Assembly: GCA_022606425.2 (NCBI GenBank)
Contig: JAHDVF020001303.1
Span: 124,001-188,000 of the forward strand
Length of the DNA: 64,000 nt
DNA from: Lepidostoma basale
Lineage: Eukaryota; Arthropoda; Insecta; Trichoptera; Lepidostomatidae
Direction: 5' to 3'
Position numbers and translations under genes: made by a program. The notes beneath the pieces are model-generated. The model saw only the letters and a program-made list of their open reading frames with translations. It did not search any database and had not been told where the DNA came from. Shown piece by piece: positions 12,001 through 22,399 of this stretch (positions are counted from its first letter, which is position 1; each line of letters begins with the position of its first letter).

Positions 12001-15000
12001 AAAATTACTGCATGACATTGACAGTGAGTACATTAGTGTATTTCGAAATAATACATTTATATTTATTGACCCGTAGTTGCATTTATATGAACGGCGACCT
12101 TGTGATAAGTATCGAATAAATATATACTCGTATGTTTGACATAGAGGATAAAAGAAGGTAGATTAATTGTGGTCTGGGTTCCTCTTGATTTGTAAAAATA
12201 ACACATATTAAAGCTGTGCCAGACTGTTGTAAACAAACATCCAAGAGGGGTTACCTTGGTGGGAAGCTTGTGGAGCCCACGGTTGGTGTTTGCGTCCACA
12301 CGGGTTTACAACAAGGCTCCCACCTCATACAACGGCAGCACCCACACGCGGTTTACAAGGCGCGTCCGTCCACAGAGGTTGTTGAAGGTCAAACGAATTT
12401 TTGTTGCAAACAAGTGTTTACACTGTTGTAACCCGCCGGTGGAGATCGATGTGGAGGGCTTGTTTACAACAGTCTGGCAGGGGTTTTATACTTATACTAA
12501 GTCCCGCACGGACGAGGGACGGGCCTAGGGATTGAAAGAGCGTAGCTGTTTTATATTATCAATACTTCTGATATTATTACCCATATTTCAAACAAATTGA
12601 AAGCACTACAAAATTACAAATTTCAAATTATCAGATTCTGTATTCGTTTATTCATATTCCATTTTTAATGAGAGTAGAAGCCCGCTGTGACAATTTTTTG
12701 CAGCATCTGATCGTCATCTTCGTCATCTTACAAAGATTTGAACAGTTTTGGTCGATTAATCTGGTCCATTATATTCGTCTAGGTTGCAAATATAATATTC
12801 CTCTTAAATCGCGTACCGATTTGATGAAATTAAAGCTTAAAAATTACATTTCTTAATACGAAAAACAAAATAACATTGGAATTGAAAAAAAAAAACAAGG
12901 ATATTCATATTCCACTTTAATTTATGAAGTATTTTTATAAAATAAAAATATCAACCATGGCATGTTTCGGAGGTGACCTCCATCCTCAGGTGTAAAATAT
13001 ATTAACCCCTGAGAATGGAGGTCACCTCCGAAACATTATTTTAATAAATTAAAGTGGAACATTAGCAGCGTTGTTTTTTCACTTCCGATGTTATTACAAT
13101 GGAATTCCTTAACCTTCAATAAAGCAAAAAATAAAACTTGAACGTTACTGCTTACGAAAACCAAATATTTTTCTATTCGAGACAGCAATCAATATTCAAA
13201 AGTTATTCAACAGCTATAAACTTTTGGATCTTTCTATTATATGTATGTAGGTAGAGTCCGTTCACGACAGGGAGATCGTTTGCAATAGTATAAATGATAG
13301 TGTGTTTACAAAAAATCTAGACGCTATTTTTATTTTATTTTTTTATGATTGGAAAACCAAAAAAATATTTCAATAGTATATTCAAACATTAAAATAAATA
13401 AACATGTTATTTTTATTATTTTTTATTAACAAAAATGCTATCGGCTTAGTTGTAATAATTATCAAAATTAAGTACATTAAAATTATAATTTGCTAATTAA
13501 TTTTTTCTCGGAAGGGTGAGACTAATAATTACAATGAAACTTTTTTTCCTTTATTGGTTTTTATTATTACAATATTTTATCCTTGCAGGTGTGATCTTGG
13601 TCTATTGTATTATAAAAGTTCTTTCTGGATTATGTATTTAAACTGTACAGAGCCGACATAGTTAATATGGGATTAATCAATAATAAATATAATATTTCAA
13701 AAAATTTTCGAATCACCGAGTATACGAGATGCCAAAGAATGCCAAATACGTGCGGTTCCCTCCATGTCTCGGAACGTACTGACGCTGCGCGGCTCATTTG
13801 ACTCGACAACCTATCAAATTACTAAAACTATCACCGCACTCATACATTGACACGAGATCTTCAATTTGTGAATGAACTATACTTTGGTTGTTGCGCCATA
13901 TTATTTTTTTATAGATAATATGAACGGTATAACGTTTTTATTGAAGGGTACTAGAATTTTTTTCTCTTATAGCTACATGTATTCATTTATTTCATAGATA
14001 ACTAAATTAATGTGAATTATATTTTTAGTTCTCCGTTTTCCTGATTATCATATTCATCCTTGAAGTGGCCGCCGGGATCAGCGGTTTCGTCCTACGTGAT
14101 AGGACAAGCAGCCTCATCAACAAAAGCATGATGGACAGCATGAAAGTATATGGAAACAAAGATTCTCCTATCACACACATTTGGGATGAAATGCAGAGAG
14201 ACGTGAGTTTAATTTCCATAGTTTTGAGAGATAAATATTGAGGTGTCCCGCATGGTTACTGCGCTGACATTTGCAGTTGTCGAATAGATTAATTATCGAG
14301 ATATTCTCGCTATACTGTTATTATTATTATTATTTTGTTGAATCGCTCTTTACATCATTACAGCGCGAGCCAAATCGATGTAAAGTGTATGTATAGCTTT
14401 CATATTGATCAGAAGATGGAAGCAAGCTGTTGAAACCGCTCGGAACCATATAATTAAATGGAATTAAACTAAATATTAATAACAAAGGATAGTATTAATA
14501 AGTTATTGTATAATTTCTATTAATAAGAAAAAAAAATTAACTTATTTATTAACTGACCAACCCCAACCCCCAAAACAAAACAATAACCAAAATACGCATT
14601 TCAATAACAGTAACGTTCACGTGAATTCTTCACTAGACCAAAGACAATGTGACAATCACGGTGTGATAATCAAAACACTTGCCAATCGACCACGAAGGTC
14701 GTCGACTATACTTACATTTTAAATGGTTTATATTCTTCTCCATCATCAGCCACGGTTAGTCCACTGTTGGACACCTCACCAAGGCTTTCTATGTTACATG
14801 GATCGATTTATAACCAATTATGAACCTTGGTCTCCTCCTGAATTTTTTACCACTTTCATCGATTTTGCAATCTCGCTCATCCCCCTCTGCGTCATCCATC
14901 CACCTCAGTTTAAATCTCCCCACATTTGGGGAGACTTCATCTGGTCTTGTATAGGGTGTTGTTTTTAGAGGTTTGGTTTTTAAACTGGCAACATTGTTTC

Positions 15001-16881
15001 TACAGACGGTCAATTTGACAGTTGACAGTTAATTTGTAGTCAGTACGTTTTGCCATTTCACTCAGTTGCTCAATAAAGGTATCAAAAATTGGACTTCACG
15101 ATTGCGCTTCATTCGAGCTAGCCGTGGCACTCATATTCCTGAAATCATATTTAAGCGATAATGGCATAAAATTATCTATTAACCCATTCATCGCCACGTG
15201 TTTTTAGAAACAGCGCGCCGGTACGCCACGTATTTTCTTCCAAACTATCGAAAAATATCGATCCTTTTTGGTTTGTTAATATTTTAAAATATTCATAGAT
15301 GTCGTTGTGAGAAAATCGGAATTAATTTTGATATACATCTTTCGAATATTGCGAAGCGCACACAGGTACGCTTATGGCGATCGTCTACGTAGAGCGCACA
15401 TGTGTGCTTACGGCGATCATGTGGTTAAATAAAGCCAATTTCATTAACATTATTTTAATGTGTTTTTTTTTTCATTTTGAATTTGTATACTTCTAAAAAA
15501 AACACCCTTATACAAATTGTTATATAAATATTTTTATAAACTTTACTATGTTGGGATTATTGTTAAAACTTTTAGGCCCATGGTTGTACTTAATCATCCA
15601 CATTATCACAAAGAGACTATTACTAAACATTGTTATTTTAACCCCTTGAAATGGTTGAATAGATTAAAAAAAACGAACAAGGGCAGATTAAATATTGTAT
15701 ATATGTCTCTCTTATACAATTTCTAGTAATTTAACGTTTTTCTTAATATCATTCCATCACTTTAGACACATTCTCAAATTACGACCCAAACACTTCCAGC
15801 CGCCACAAGCGCCCAAAATCGATTCTCCTTCAGAGGAACACTCCGGGCCACACAAATCATGCCCCCGAATAAACTAATAACCCACCAAATCACCTTCCAA
15901 CAATGTTCCCATCAGACGTAAGAGGAATAGCCACATGAGCTGAACCTCTGTAAGCCAGAAGATCCAAGTCCAAGTTTAGACGCATTCATAACAAGGTCAC
16001 TCTTATTGCATGCTTCATACATTTTTGATACTAAGACTTGCAGATTTCCACGTTTTAGTGCTAAGCCATTTTTGCAAAAATGTGTCAATCGCTATACATA
16101 TATTAATTAATTAAGAGGAAAAAATGATTGTGTCAAATAAAACACTCTAATTTACACAAATATCAATCAATTTTAATAATTCTTTAATGAGCACCAAAAA
16201 CACACTGAAACTCGCAGCGTTATTGCGCTGCGTCACAATTTTCGATACAAACGATCGCAGCGCTTTTGCGCCGCGTAGCATTCTAACGGTTAATATTATT
16301 TTTGATAGTGCCACACCATAAATTGCGTGCTTCATACGAGGGTATATTTTGTTGACAGTTTGATTGCTGTGGTGTTGACTCCTTCAAAGATTGGGAAATT
16401 GTCGGCAAACAGCCGGGTATTCCTATCTCCTGCTGCGAGCCCGAGAGCGGCGCCATCGGAACGATTGACTGCATCGCCAACTCAACCACCCTCCACACAA
16501 AGGGCTGCTCCCCTGCGCTCGTCGACTTTGTGAGGAAACACGCGAGCAGCATCGGTGCGACGGGCATATGCATCGGAATCATTCAGGTGAGGGTCCATGC
16601 TCCCTGATAGATGAACAAACAAAACCGCGTCTAGCTGGTAGAGTCTGTTCATTTCAGGGAGAATGTTTGCAATAGAGTAAGGTCCAAATTATTTGTATCG
16701 TTACACAACGGAATTTACCACTGCAACGCTAGCAGTCATCTAACAATGTTAGTCGGCATTCGATAACATGTGTGTGAGAGAGAGAGAGAGAGCGAGAGAG
16801 CGAGAGAGCGAGAGAGCGAGAGAGCGAGAGAGCGAGAGAGCGAGAGAGCGAGAGAGCGAGAGAGCGAGAGAGCGAGAGAGC

Positions 16882-16912
<31 letters not shown>

Positions 16913-17015
16913 AGAGAGAGAGAGAGAGCGAGAGAGCGAGAGAGCGAGAGAGAGAGAGCGAGAGAGCGAGAGAGCGAGAGAGCGAGAGAGCGAGAGAGCG
17001 AGAGAGCGAGAGAGC

Positions 17016-17046
<31 letters not shown>

Positions 17047-20000
17047 AGAGAGAGTTAATTCTTTCTTCATTCATTCTTTCCATATGTCCAAACCATCTTA
17101 ATGATCCTTTCATTAATTTGTTCATGACACCATCTTTCGCACCGCATTCACTTCTTATATTTTCATTCGACACTCTATTATACATTCGTCTAAGAGATCT
17201 CATTTCTACTGCATTTATTGTACTTTCATCCTTCTTTTGCCAGTTCCATGCTTCGCTTCCCTACATAAGGGTCGGTAGAAGAACACCATTGTGCACTGCC
17301 ATTCTAGCTTTTTTGGATAGGTTCACCATTCACTTTGTTGCCTGCCCCAACCCTTCTACATTAAAACATTAAAACTAATTTATGTTTTTAATTTCGAGAG
17401 AGCAGTAATTTTTTAATAATCGAGCATTTTAGAAACTACTGCCATACACTCCACCTAGTAAGACCCAGGAACCAATCAGATAGCGCTCTATAACCAATTT
17501 AGGAAGTGTTACATTATTGCAAATAATCTCCTTGAAGTGAGTAAACACAATTTGCCGATATTCAGTATACCGCTGTATCGGTATTGTAATCGCTAGTTAT
17601 AATATTACGAAAATCGATATCCATGTTGTCAGATATAAAATCACGTTTTCAAATTTATTTGTATACGTGATTTTTTTTTTACTAGTAAAACGAAGTGCTT
17701 AACGATATCAAAAGAGCCTCTCAGATGTAAACTGATCATCGATAACACACCTATTGAGCAAGTCATGCGATTCATTTACCTAGGCATAGAGATCGGTAGC
17801 TACAGTGACCTATACGAGTATGACGAGGTGCGAGCACAAACCAACAAAGCGACGGCCGTGGCTGGCTGCTTGCGTGACACCATATGGAGGAACAAATAGA
17901 TGCTAACCGAAAGTAAAGTCAAGATATATAAGGCATGCGTTCGCCCCATCATGACGTATGGAATAAAGGTCAGAGCCGATACCAATAGAACTAAGAACCT
18001 GCTTAGAGTAGCAGAAATGCGAACCCTACGCTCCATCCCTCAGAGATCGGATCAGAAATGAAACGATAAGGTCTGTCTGTGGTGTTGAGGACATAGTGAG
18101 ATGGGGAAGAAGCAGAAGGCTTTTGGAGAAACCACGTGGACCGCATGGAGAATACAAGAATTGCGAAAATTGTTAAAGATAAAAACCCAAGCAGCAAGAG
18201 ATTACCTGAAGGCCACCAAATAGATAGAGATATGGCTGGACACCATCATCCCAGGACAGCCCACCGTCACAAACAGGTCATACGCCCTAAACTAAGAGGA
18301 AGAAGAAGAAGAAGAAGAAGATTTTTTTATGATTGACAACTAAAAAATTTTTTTTTATAACCACGAGTTAAATAGTATTCTTCTTTAGCCGTCTCTCCTT
18401 TAGCCGCTGCTGGATGCAGGCCTCTTCAAACGTTCTCTATTTCTCTCTATCCTGTGCGACTCTCATCCACCTTATTCCCACGACTGGAAATTTCGTCAGC
18501 CCATCTTTTTGGGGTCGACCGATGTCCCTTTTTTCCTCCCACGGTCTCCACGTCAAGGCCCTGGGTAAAAATGGTATTAAACTCGAATAACGTAGATTTC
18601 TGCGAATTAACTGGTTTATATTGTCATTTTGTTTCCAATAACTATTTTTTTAAAAAGTATGAATGAAGAATTTATCAATGAAAGCGAAAATGGCCGTTCA
18701 CAATGGAATTCTGGTCCCAACCCTTATGTATGGAAGCGAAGCATGGAACTGGCAGAATAAAGATGAGAGCAGAATAAATGGGGTAGAGATGAGGTCTCTA
18801 AGACGTATGTGTGGTAGAATGATGTACGACAGAATCTAAAATGCTGATATTAGAAAGGAATGTAGAGCGAAAGAAGGTATTATGAACAAAATTATGAAAG
18901 CATCGCTGCGTTGGTTCGGACATATGGAGCGCATGAGTGAAGTAAGAATGGTTAAAAAAGTATACGTTAACGATGTAAATGGAGTACGTAGTCGAGGTAG
19001 ACCGAGGAAAAATATGGCATGACCAAATTAATCAAATTTTAAAGGTTTCTCATGTTAGAAGCCGGAAGAATCGACGTGCGTGTATGACTTGCTGGAAGCT
19101 AGAGAGGTATGTCAGGATAGAGTATTGTGGCGGTCCATTATCTCTGCCTACCCCTGCGGGGAAACGGCGTGATGGTTTGTTTGTTTTGTTTGTTTGTTTG
19201 TCATTTTTGATTTTCGTACTACAACTACTTCTCGGCGCTACATCCCGGTGCGGTACTTGGCCTTGTCTTCCACTGGCTTCTGCCCCTGCACAAAGTCTTC
19301 CACTGGCTTCTGTCCCTGACCATCTCTCGCCATTCCCCAGCTCTTTCCATTTCCCCCAGTCTTCTTCCACGCGGTCCGCCCATCAATTCCTTGGTCTGCT
19401 TCTTGGTATCTTTATGTTTATGCCTAGAGCGTTGTTCAGTAAAGGCCACTGTGTTGATGTTCGTAATCGTATTTTTTTTTACCATGGTAAAATCGCGTTC
19501 ATCGCAGGGCGAATCACCCTCCATGCAGGGTGATTCGCCCTGCGATGAACGCTCCTCCTTTATACACACATAGTCACTGTAATGATATTATGGTCTTATT
19601 GTCAGGGTGTTTAAGTGTTTGTAGCACATTAATGGCATTTTGCTCGATGTCAGAAACGCGTAAAACAATCGTACTAAAATTATGTTTTTACCATTAGTTT
19701 TCGATTCATTCCTACCATGCGCCAATGTGACCATATAATTATTTTTCACATTGTCATTTGTCCAAGTTTCATTCTTCATTTCTACATAGGTATAGGAATC
19801 GGCACAAAGTTAGATGAGCACAGATCTCTTACAATTATATATAAGAATCGTTATTTAAAAACTCCTAGACAAAAGAAGTTGGTAAAGGTACCTTTAGAAC
19901 GCGATAGCGACGAATCTGTACTTATTTATAGTGATAGGATAATGGATTTATTTGATTCAAAATAATCTCCAGAACCCATGACTAAAGTACGTGACACCTA

Positions 20001-21367
20001 TGTTGTGAAATAAATTGACGTGGATTTTTTTTTAGCAATTTGACTCATGTGCCTTATTTATACATTTAAAGCTGTAACCTTAATTATTAACCAATTAACC
20101 ATCACGCCGTCTACCCGCAGGGGTAGGCAGAAATAATGGAACGCCACACTGTTCTGTCCTGAGATACTTCTCTCGCTTCCACTACATTCATACATCTTGT
20201 CATGCACGCACGTCGATTTCTCCGACTCCTCACGTGACCGACATTTAATATTTGATTGATTTGATCGTGCCACGTTTTCCTCGGTCTTCCTCTATTTCTA
20301 GCTCCGTTCACGTCGCTTACATATATACCTTCTTCACCATTCTGTCTTCAGTCATTCTTTCCATGTGTCCAAACTATATTAACGACCCTTTCATTATTTT
20401 GTTCATAACACTTTCATTCGCACCGCATTCACTTCTTATACTTGCATTAGACACTCTATCATATAACTACAGATTTATCACACATTCGTCTTAGAGATTT
20501 CATTAATTATTATATATTGTTTAAGACGCACGGGTGCGTAAAACACTTGTGCGAACGACGAATATGAATGACGCACATGTGAGCGAATGTTATAAGTTAT
20601 AAGTACCTAACGCGTCTATGTTAGAGCAGGGTGTCAGATGGTTAGAATATTTCATAGTAGTTTTTTCTTTGATACAATATTATTAAATTTACACCTCGGA
20701 AAGTTAATATTTTTGTGTAGTCTTTCTTACGTGTTAATACGAAAATGTTTTTTAGCTTGATGTATTAATTTTTATTTTTAAAAAGTAATTGGCAACGGGA
20801 AACAACGTGAAACCACTACAGTAGCACTCCACAGGAAATCAATGTGACGATAAAGCATTCGCCACGACGATCGTCAACGTCGGGGGACCTGACACGGTCA
20901 ATAAGACAGAGACGAAATTATGGATAGAAAATAAATGTTTTCTTGACCTAATTACTAAAAAGTGTTCGATGTGTACTTAAAAATAATCTGAATAAAAAAA
21001 AAGATTGTGGTGTCCGCCTTGCACCCGATCCCATATGTCATGATAGGTCGCATACAAGTCTTATAAATTCTCACTTTGCTGCTGATCTTCGTGTCAGGGT
21101 TTTTCCAAATTGAATTCTTCAAACATCCTGAAATTACCGCAGCCTTGTTTACTTGACCTATCACTTTACACGGTAGATGCATTTGGGGAAAAAAGCGAAT
21201 CACTTTTTAAACGTCAGACACAGTTTATTTCTTTATTTGTTTCGCATACTTTAGTTGCGTATGTGATTATATAACTATTTTACATATGTTGTTTTTATAT
21301 TTTTCAGTTTGTTGGCATCCTGTTCGCCTGCCATCTTGCGAAAAGAACCAAATACGAAATGGCGTAA
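5938..21367 (+). CDS. CD63-type tetraspanin, gene A (5 exons, 239 aa)
   Basis: Four-pass membrane scaffold of the tetraspanin family, expected to organise partner proteins in late endosomal/lysosomal and plasma membranes. Coding exons are 5938-6006, 11835-12023, 14029-14202, 16359-16586 and 21308-21367; all introns are phase 0 with GT-AG borders. The joined frame is open for 239 aa. TM1 is about aa 12-36, TM2 about 54-74 ending in GCCGAIKENYC (72-82), TM3 about 87-108, and TM4 spans the exon 4/5 joint. The large extracellular loop has the hallmark CCG (147-149), a CC pair (169-170), and single Cys at 182 and 194, giving six Cys. N-glycosylation sequons NKS and NST lie in the loop. The tail is short (AKRTKYEMA) and only resembles the CD63 lysosomal-sorting end. 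GCCGA-KENYC and ILEVAAGISGFVLRD are strongly CD63-like, as in Drosophila Tsp29F-type genes. The start is the first ATG of exon 1, directly before TM1. AATAAA-type signals lie near 21810 and 21832. Introns are about 5.8, 2.0, 2.2 and 4.7 kb, full of TE relics. Exact orthology is not established. Confidence 0.93.
6566..6940. mobile_element. TIR MITE, 375 bp, in Tsp-A intron 1
   Basis: Terminal inverted repeats of about 36 bp: AATTCGGTACCTATTTGGCA at the left and, on the other strand, AATTCGGTACTTATTTGGCA at the right. The inside is A/T-rich without coding potential. Superfamily not assigned. Confidence 0.65.
7500..8192 (+). mobile_element. RTE family A copy with open C-terminal frame
   Basis: Frame 7511-7921 reads FVYLGSMFTKDGRVERDI, MYGSEARNW, NAVEMRSLRRMCGY and SNENIISECG before a stop; the rest continues to the GTTAGTTAG tail. 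The longest family A copy in the window; lies in Tsp-A intron 1. Confidence 0.8.
8655..9180 (-). mobile_element. RTE/BovB-like LINE 3' end
   Basis: Frame 9078-8722 reads RPAMLYGAECW, ADEMKMLRWTGGVTRLDHV, RWYGHVMRRD and RRRGRPMATWWANVEKEL. This is the usual C-terminal tail of RTE-type polyproteins. Confidence 0.8.
9640..9832 (+). mobile_element. tRNA-derived SINE, family 2
   Basis: The head contains an A-box-like TGGTCTAGGGG and a B-box-like GGGTTCAAGTC about 40 bp apart. The unrelated body ends TTGATTTAAATCCTTAG..TTAGTCTTT and A-rich sequence. The 3' end is shared with SINE family 1 at 50300-50560. Confidence 0.65.
9920..10440 (+). mobile_element. RTE family C copy with inverted 5' part
   Basis: 9920-10140 reads on the minus strand (RRIQLGWAAFGKLRHFL, PVMTYGAETWTLTK, RAMERA). 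10136-10435 continues on the plus strand from the same ATGGAAAGAGCC through GRPPARWTDDLKRIAG to a GATGATGATG tail. The two parts are adjacent pieces of one element, joined head to head. Confidence 0.75.
10441..11104. other. Tsp-A intron 1 spacer
   Basis: A 93-codon frame at 10537-10818 has no recognisable family. The stretch 10985-11045 repeats part of 9265-9325 (shared TTTCGGGAGTA and CTATTGCT.CCCC). No gene supported. Confidence 0.4.
11105..11331 (-). mobile_element. tRNA-derived SINE, family 1
   Basis: On the minus strand the head has TAGCAGAGTGGCA (A box) and GGTTCAATTCCC (B box) at tRNA-like spacing, followed by a shared body (GTGTGATTGCC, CACGTGATAATAAAATGGCG). A family-1 SINE rather than a tRNA gene, because the same body follows every copy. 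Confidence 0.72.
11835..12023 (+). CDS. Tsp-A exon 2
   Basis: 63 codons between acceptor ATTACAG and donor GTGAGT. It encodes the end of TM1, the small extracellular loop and TM2 with FFGCCGAIKENYC, the most conserved tetraspanin motif. Its length equals exon 2 of the paralogue Tsp-B exactly. Confidence 0.93.
12217..12479. mobile_element. TIR element, 263 bp, in Tsp-A intron 2
   Basis: Both ends carry TGCCAGACTGTTGTAAACAA in inverted orientation. The interior is GC-rich compared with the intron and contains repeated GTTTACAA-like words. No transposase; no clear TSD. Confidence 0.65.
12910..13060. repeat. fold-back element in Tsp-A intron 2
   Basis: Nested inverted repeat: outer TTCCACTTTAATTTAT against ATAAATTAAAGTGGAA, inner ATGTTTCGGAGGTGACCTCC against GGAGGTCACCTCCGAAACAT, with a short AT-rich loop. 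Confidence 0.75.
13061..14028. other. Tsp-A intron 2 remainder
   Basis: AT-rich with no coding signal. 13250-13298 resembles 16636-16675 in intron 4 (GGTAGAGTC, GTTCA, AGGGAGA, GTTTGCAATAG). Confidence 0.4.
14029..14202 (+). CDS. Tsp-A exon 3
   Basis: 58 codons between acceptor ATTTTTAG and donor GTGAGT. TM3 (FSVFLIIIFILEVAAG) is followed by the first helix of the large loop, ending WDEMQRD. A sequon NKS is present. Confidence 0.92.
14310..14712 (-). mobile_element. SINE family 1 remnants
   Basis: 14610-14712 matches the head-proximal body (CACGTGAA..CTAGACCAAAGACA) and 14310-14410 matches the distal body (GTAAAGAGCGATTCAACAAAA on the minus strand). The two are separated by unrelated AT-rich DNA. 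Confidence 0.55.
14715..14945 (-). mobile_element. LINE 3' end fragment
   Basis: The minus strand reads LRWMDDAEGDERDC then a long 3' sequence ending in CCAACAGTGGACTAACCGTGG and GATGATGG, the style of RTE-type 3' ends. Confidence 0.5.
14953..15508 (+). mobile_element. Tc1/mariner-like non-autonomous element, interrupted
   Basis: The ends are AGGGTGTTGTTTTTAGAGG and (other strand) AGGGTGTTTTTTTTAGAAG, with TA at both flanks. The left part is shared with the copies at 29236 and 39174. An insertion at 15179-15428 splits it. Confidence 0.72.
15179..15428. mobile_element. TTAA-flanked MITE inside the Tc1-like element
   Basis: Bounded by TTAA on both sides, with ends TTAACCCATTCATCGCC and (other strand) TTAACCACATGATCGCC. 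The related copy at 39174-39650 has the uninterrupted sequence ATTATCTATTAAATAAAGCC, an empty site showing insertion at a single TTAA. Confidence 0.85.
15766..15990 (+). mobile_element. Jockey-type LINE 3' end
   Basis: Reads SAQNRFSFRGTLRATQIMP and on to the 3' UTR ending GCCAGAAGATCCAAGTCCAAG. The same 3' end occurs at 25276, 28360-28840, and inside two hAT MITEs. Confidence 0.7.
15991..16358. other. end of Tsp-A intron 3
   Basis: No gene. 16209-16300 is locally GC-rich with GCAGCG/CGCTGC words and ends in AACGGTTAA, possibly one end of another TTAA element. Confidence 0.35.
16359..16586 (+). CDS. Tsp-A exon 4
   Basis: 76 codons between acceptor TTGACAG and donor GTGAGG. It carries FDCCGVDSFKDWE, PISCCEP and the remaining loop cysteines (IDC, KGC), sequon NST, and the start of TM4. 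Confidence 0.93.
16772..17054. repeat. (GAGAGAGC)n microsatellite, about 283 bp
   Basis: Mostly GAGAGAGC 8-mers with blocks of pure GA and GGGAGA. It abuts a family A LINE. The long frames across it (RESERARE or LSLSRSLA repeats) are an artefact of the repeat. Confidence 0.95.
17056..17372 (-). mobile_element. RTE family A internal fragment
   Basis: The minus strand reads MRSLRRMYNRVSNENIRSEC, GAKDGVMNKLMKGSLRWFGH. No 3' tail; it starts directly at the microsatellite. Confidence 0.75.
17690..18325 (+). mobile_element. RTE family B copy
   Basis: Remnants such as KIYKACVRPIMTYGIKVRAD and CGVEDIVRWGR and a GAAGAAGAAGAAGAAG tail at 18299-18320. Stops and frameshifts throughout. Confidence 0.7.
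18385..18570 (-). mobile_element. LINE 3' fragment
   Basis: The minus strand contains GGCCTGCATCCAGCAGCGGC and a VDPKKMG-like coding remnant, typical of RTE-type 3' ends. Confidence 0.45.
18665..19200 (+). mobile_element. RTE family A copy
   Basis: Coding remnants MYGSEAWNWQNKDESRIN, CRAKEGIMNKIMK and RWFGHMERM, and a tail TGATGGTTTGTTTGTTTTG. Confidence 0.8.
19495..19552. repeat. perfect 26-bp hairpin, 6-nt loop
   Basis: The left arm 19495-19520 (GCGTTCATCGCAGGGCGAAT...) is fully complementary to 19527-19552, with loop CCATGC. Much more GC-rich than the surrounding intron. Confidence 0.9.
20095..20505 (-). mobile_element. RTE family A copy
   Basis: The minus strand reads NGARNRGRPRKTWHDQINQI, VGHVRSRRNRRACMTRCMNV and the GGGGTAGGCAGAAATAATGG signature, with a degraded tail. 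Confidence 0.78.
20815..21200. mobile_element. RTE family D 3' remnant (+) and family B fragment (-)
   Basis: 20836-20900 resembles the VIVNVG(E/D) 3' end of family D. 21005-21200 on the minus strand reads GQVNKAAVISGCLKN, KVRIYKTCMRPIMTYGI of family B. Both lie in Tsp-A intron 4, ahead of exon 5. Confidence 0.6.
21308..21367 (+). CDS. Tsp-A exon 5 with stop
   Basis: Acceptor TTTTTCAG, then 19 codons and TAA: the end of TM4 (FVGILFACHLAKRT) and a short tail KYEMA. FVGILFACHLAK matches the CD63-type TM4 end. Confidence 0.9.
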   Translation, partial: FVGILFACHLAKRTKYEMA

Positions 21368-21873
21368 CACGTCCAGAATAACACACCATCAAAATGGAGC
21401 TGGTTTGAGGTTAATATAATTAGCAAACATATAATTTTTTGATCAGCATTGATCGATAAAGGTATCTATAGCTTACGTTAAATATTAAGGTTACAATATA
21501 ATAAAAATAATTATCATATATTCAAGTCAATTACTTTGTATAAAATTTACAACTGCATGGATTCTGGACTGTGTGTTAAATTAGTTACCATTATTCGTAT
21601 GTAAATGACTGAAATTGTATCGCTGTATTATTATTTTTACTAAAATTTGTGTCATCGACGTACATTAGATAATGTTGCTTTTATGGTAATATTGTGTAGA
21701 TGTTATGGATAACATTTTAGATAAGTATTTTTTATCTTCTGTGGACTCAGCACTACAATCTATAAACAGAAAGAGTACCTACTTCAATTTGTTTTCATTG
21801 TTTCTAATAAAAATATATGTATTCTGTAAGAAAATAAATGCGTTTTATTTTCAAATCCAATTAGTTTATTTTT

Positions 21874-22354
21874 TGTGAATGTATACTTATACTTGTATAC
21901 ATTCACAAAAAATATTGTAATCATTCTGGTCAAATTCTTTGGCATATAGATAGGAGTGACATCTCCAGGCGGCTTCTAACAATGCGCTAATGGCGATGGC
22001 CTTTCACATTGTGTTAATAATGTAGTTCTGCTAAATGCTAAAAATTAATCTCCATAGATGGCGTTAGTATGTGGATTATATAGAGTAATCTTAAAAAGAT
22101 TAACATATGTGATCAAAATCTTCACAGATGTCATATTGAAACTGACATGTGAAGTTAGGCATAGATTTGTAACATATATACAACTTCCAAAAAATTGTCT
22201 TACATGGTCATAAAGAAAAATGTGGAATGGGGAATGTTGTAATTACATAAAGCGTGCGCTTAACCCAACCAATGACATGTCATAAGTCCTGTAAACACCT
22301 TGATCAACCATATTCAATTTCCAGTTTGCATCTTCGTCTCTATTGAGATACAAT
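21874..22354. mobile_element. unclassified inverted-repeat family, copy 1
   Basis: Starts GTGAATGTATACTTATACTT, forming a hairpin with GTATACATTCAC, and ends CTCTATTGAGATACAATT. The flanks carry an 18-bp direct repeat TCCAATTAGTTTATTTTT (21856-21873, 22355-22372). No ORF. The body is shared with copies at 25839, 29716 and 35565. Confidence 0.75.
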
Positions 22355-22399
22355 TCCAATTAGTTTATTTTTCTTACAAGACATTGTAAACGTAATTAC

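Noticed and set aside
16736..17372. Long overlapping frames with Arg/Glu or Ser/Leu repeats (up to 200 codons)
   Set aside because: They only translate the GAGAGAGC microsatellite; open in several frames and both strands.
19225..19569. 114-codon minus-strand and 184-codon plus-strand frames
   Set aside because: They run across a LINE tail and a perfect hairpin; no domain recognised in either.
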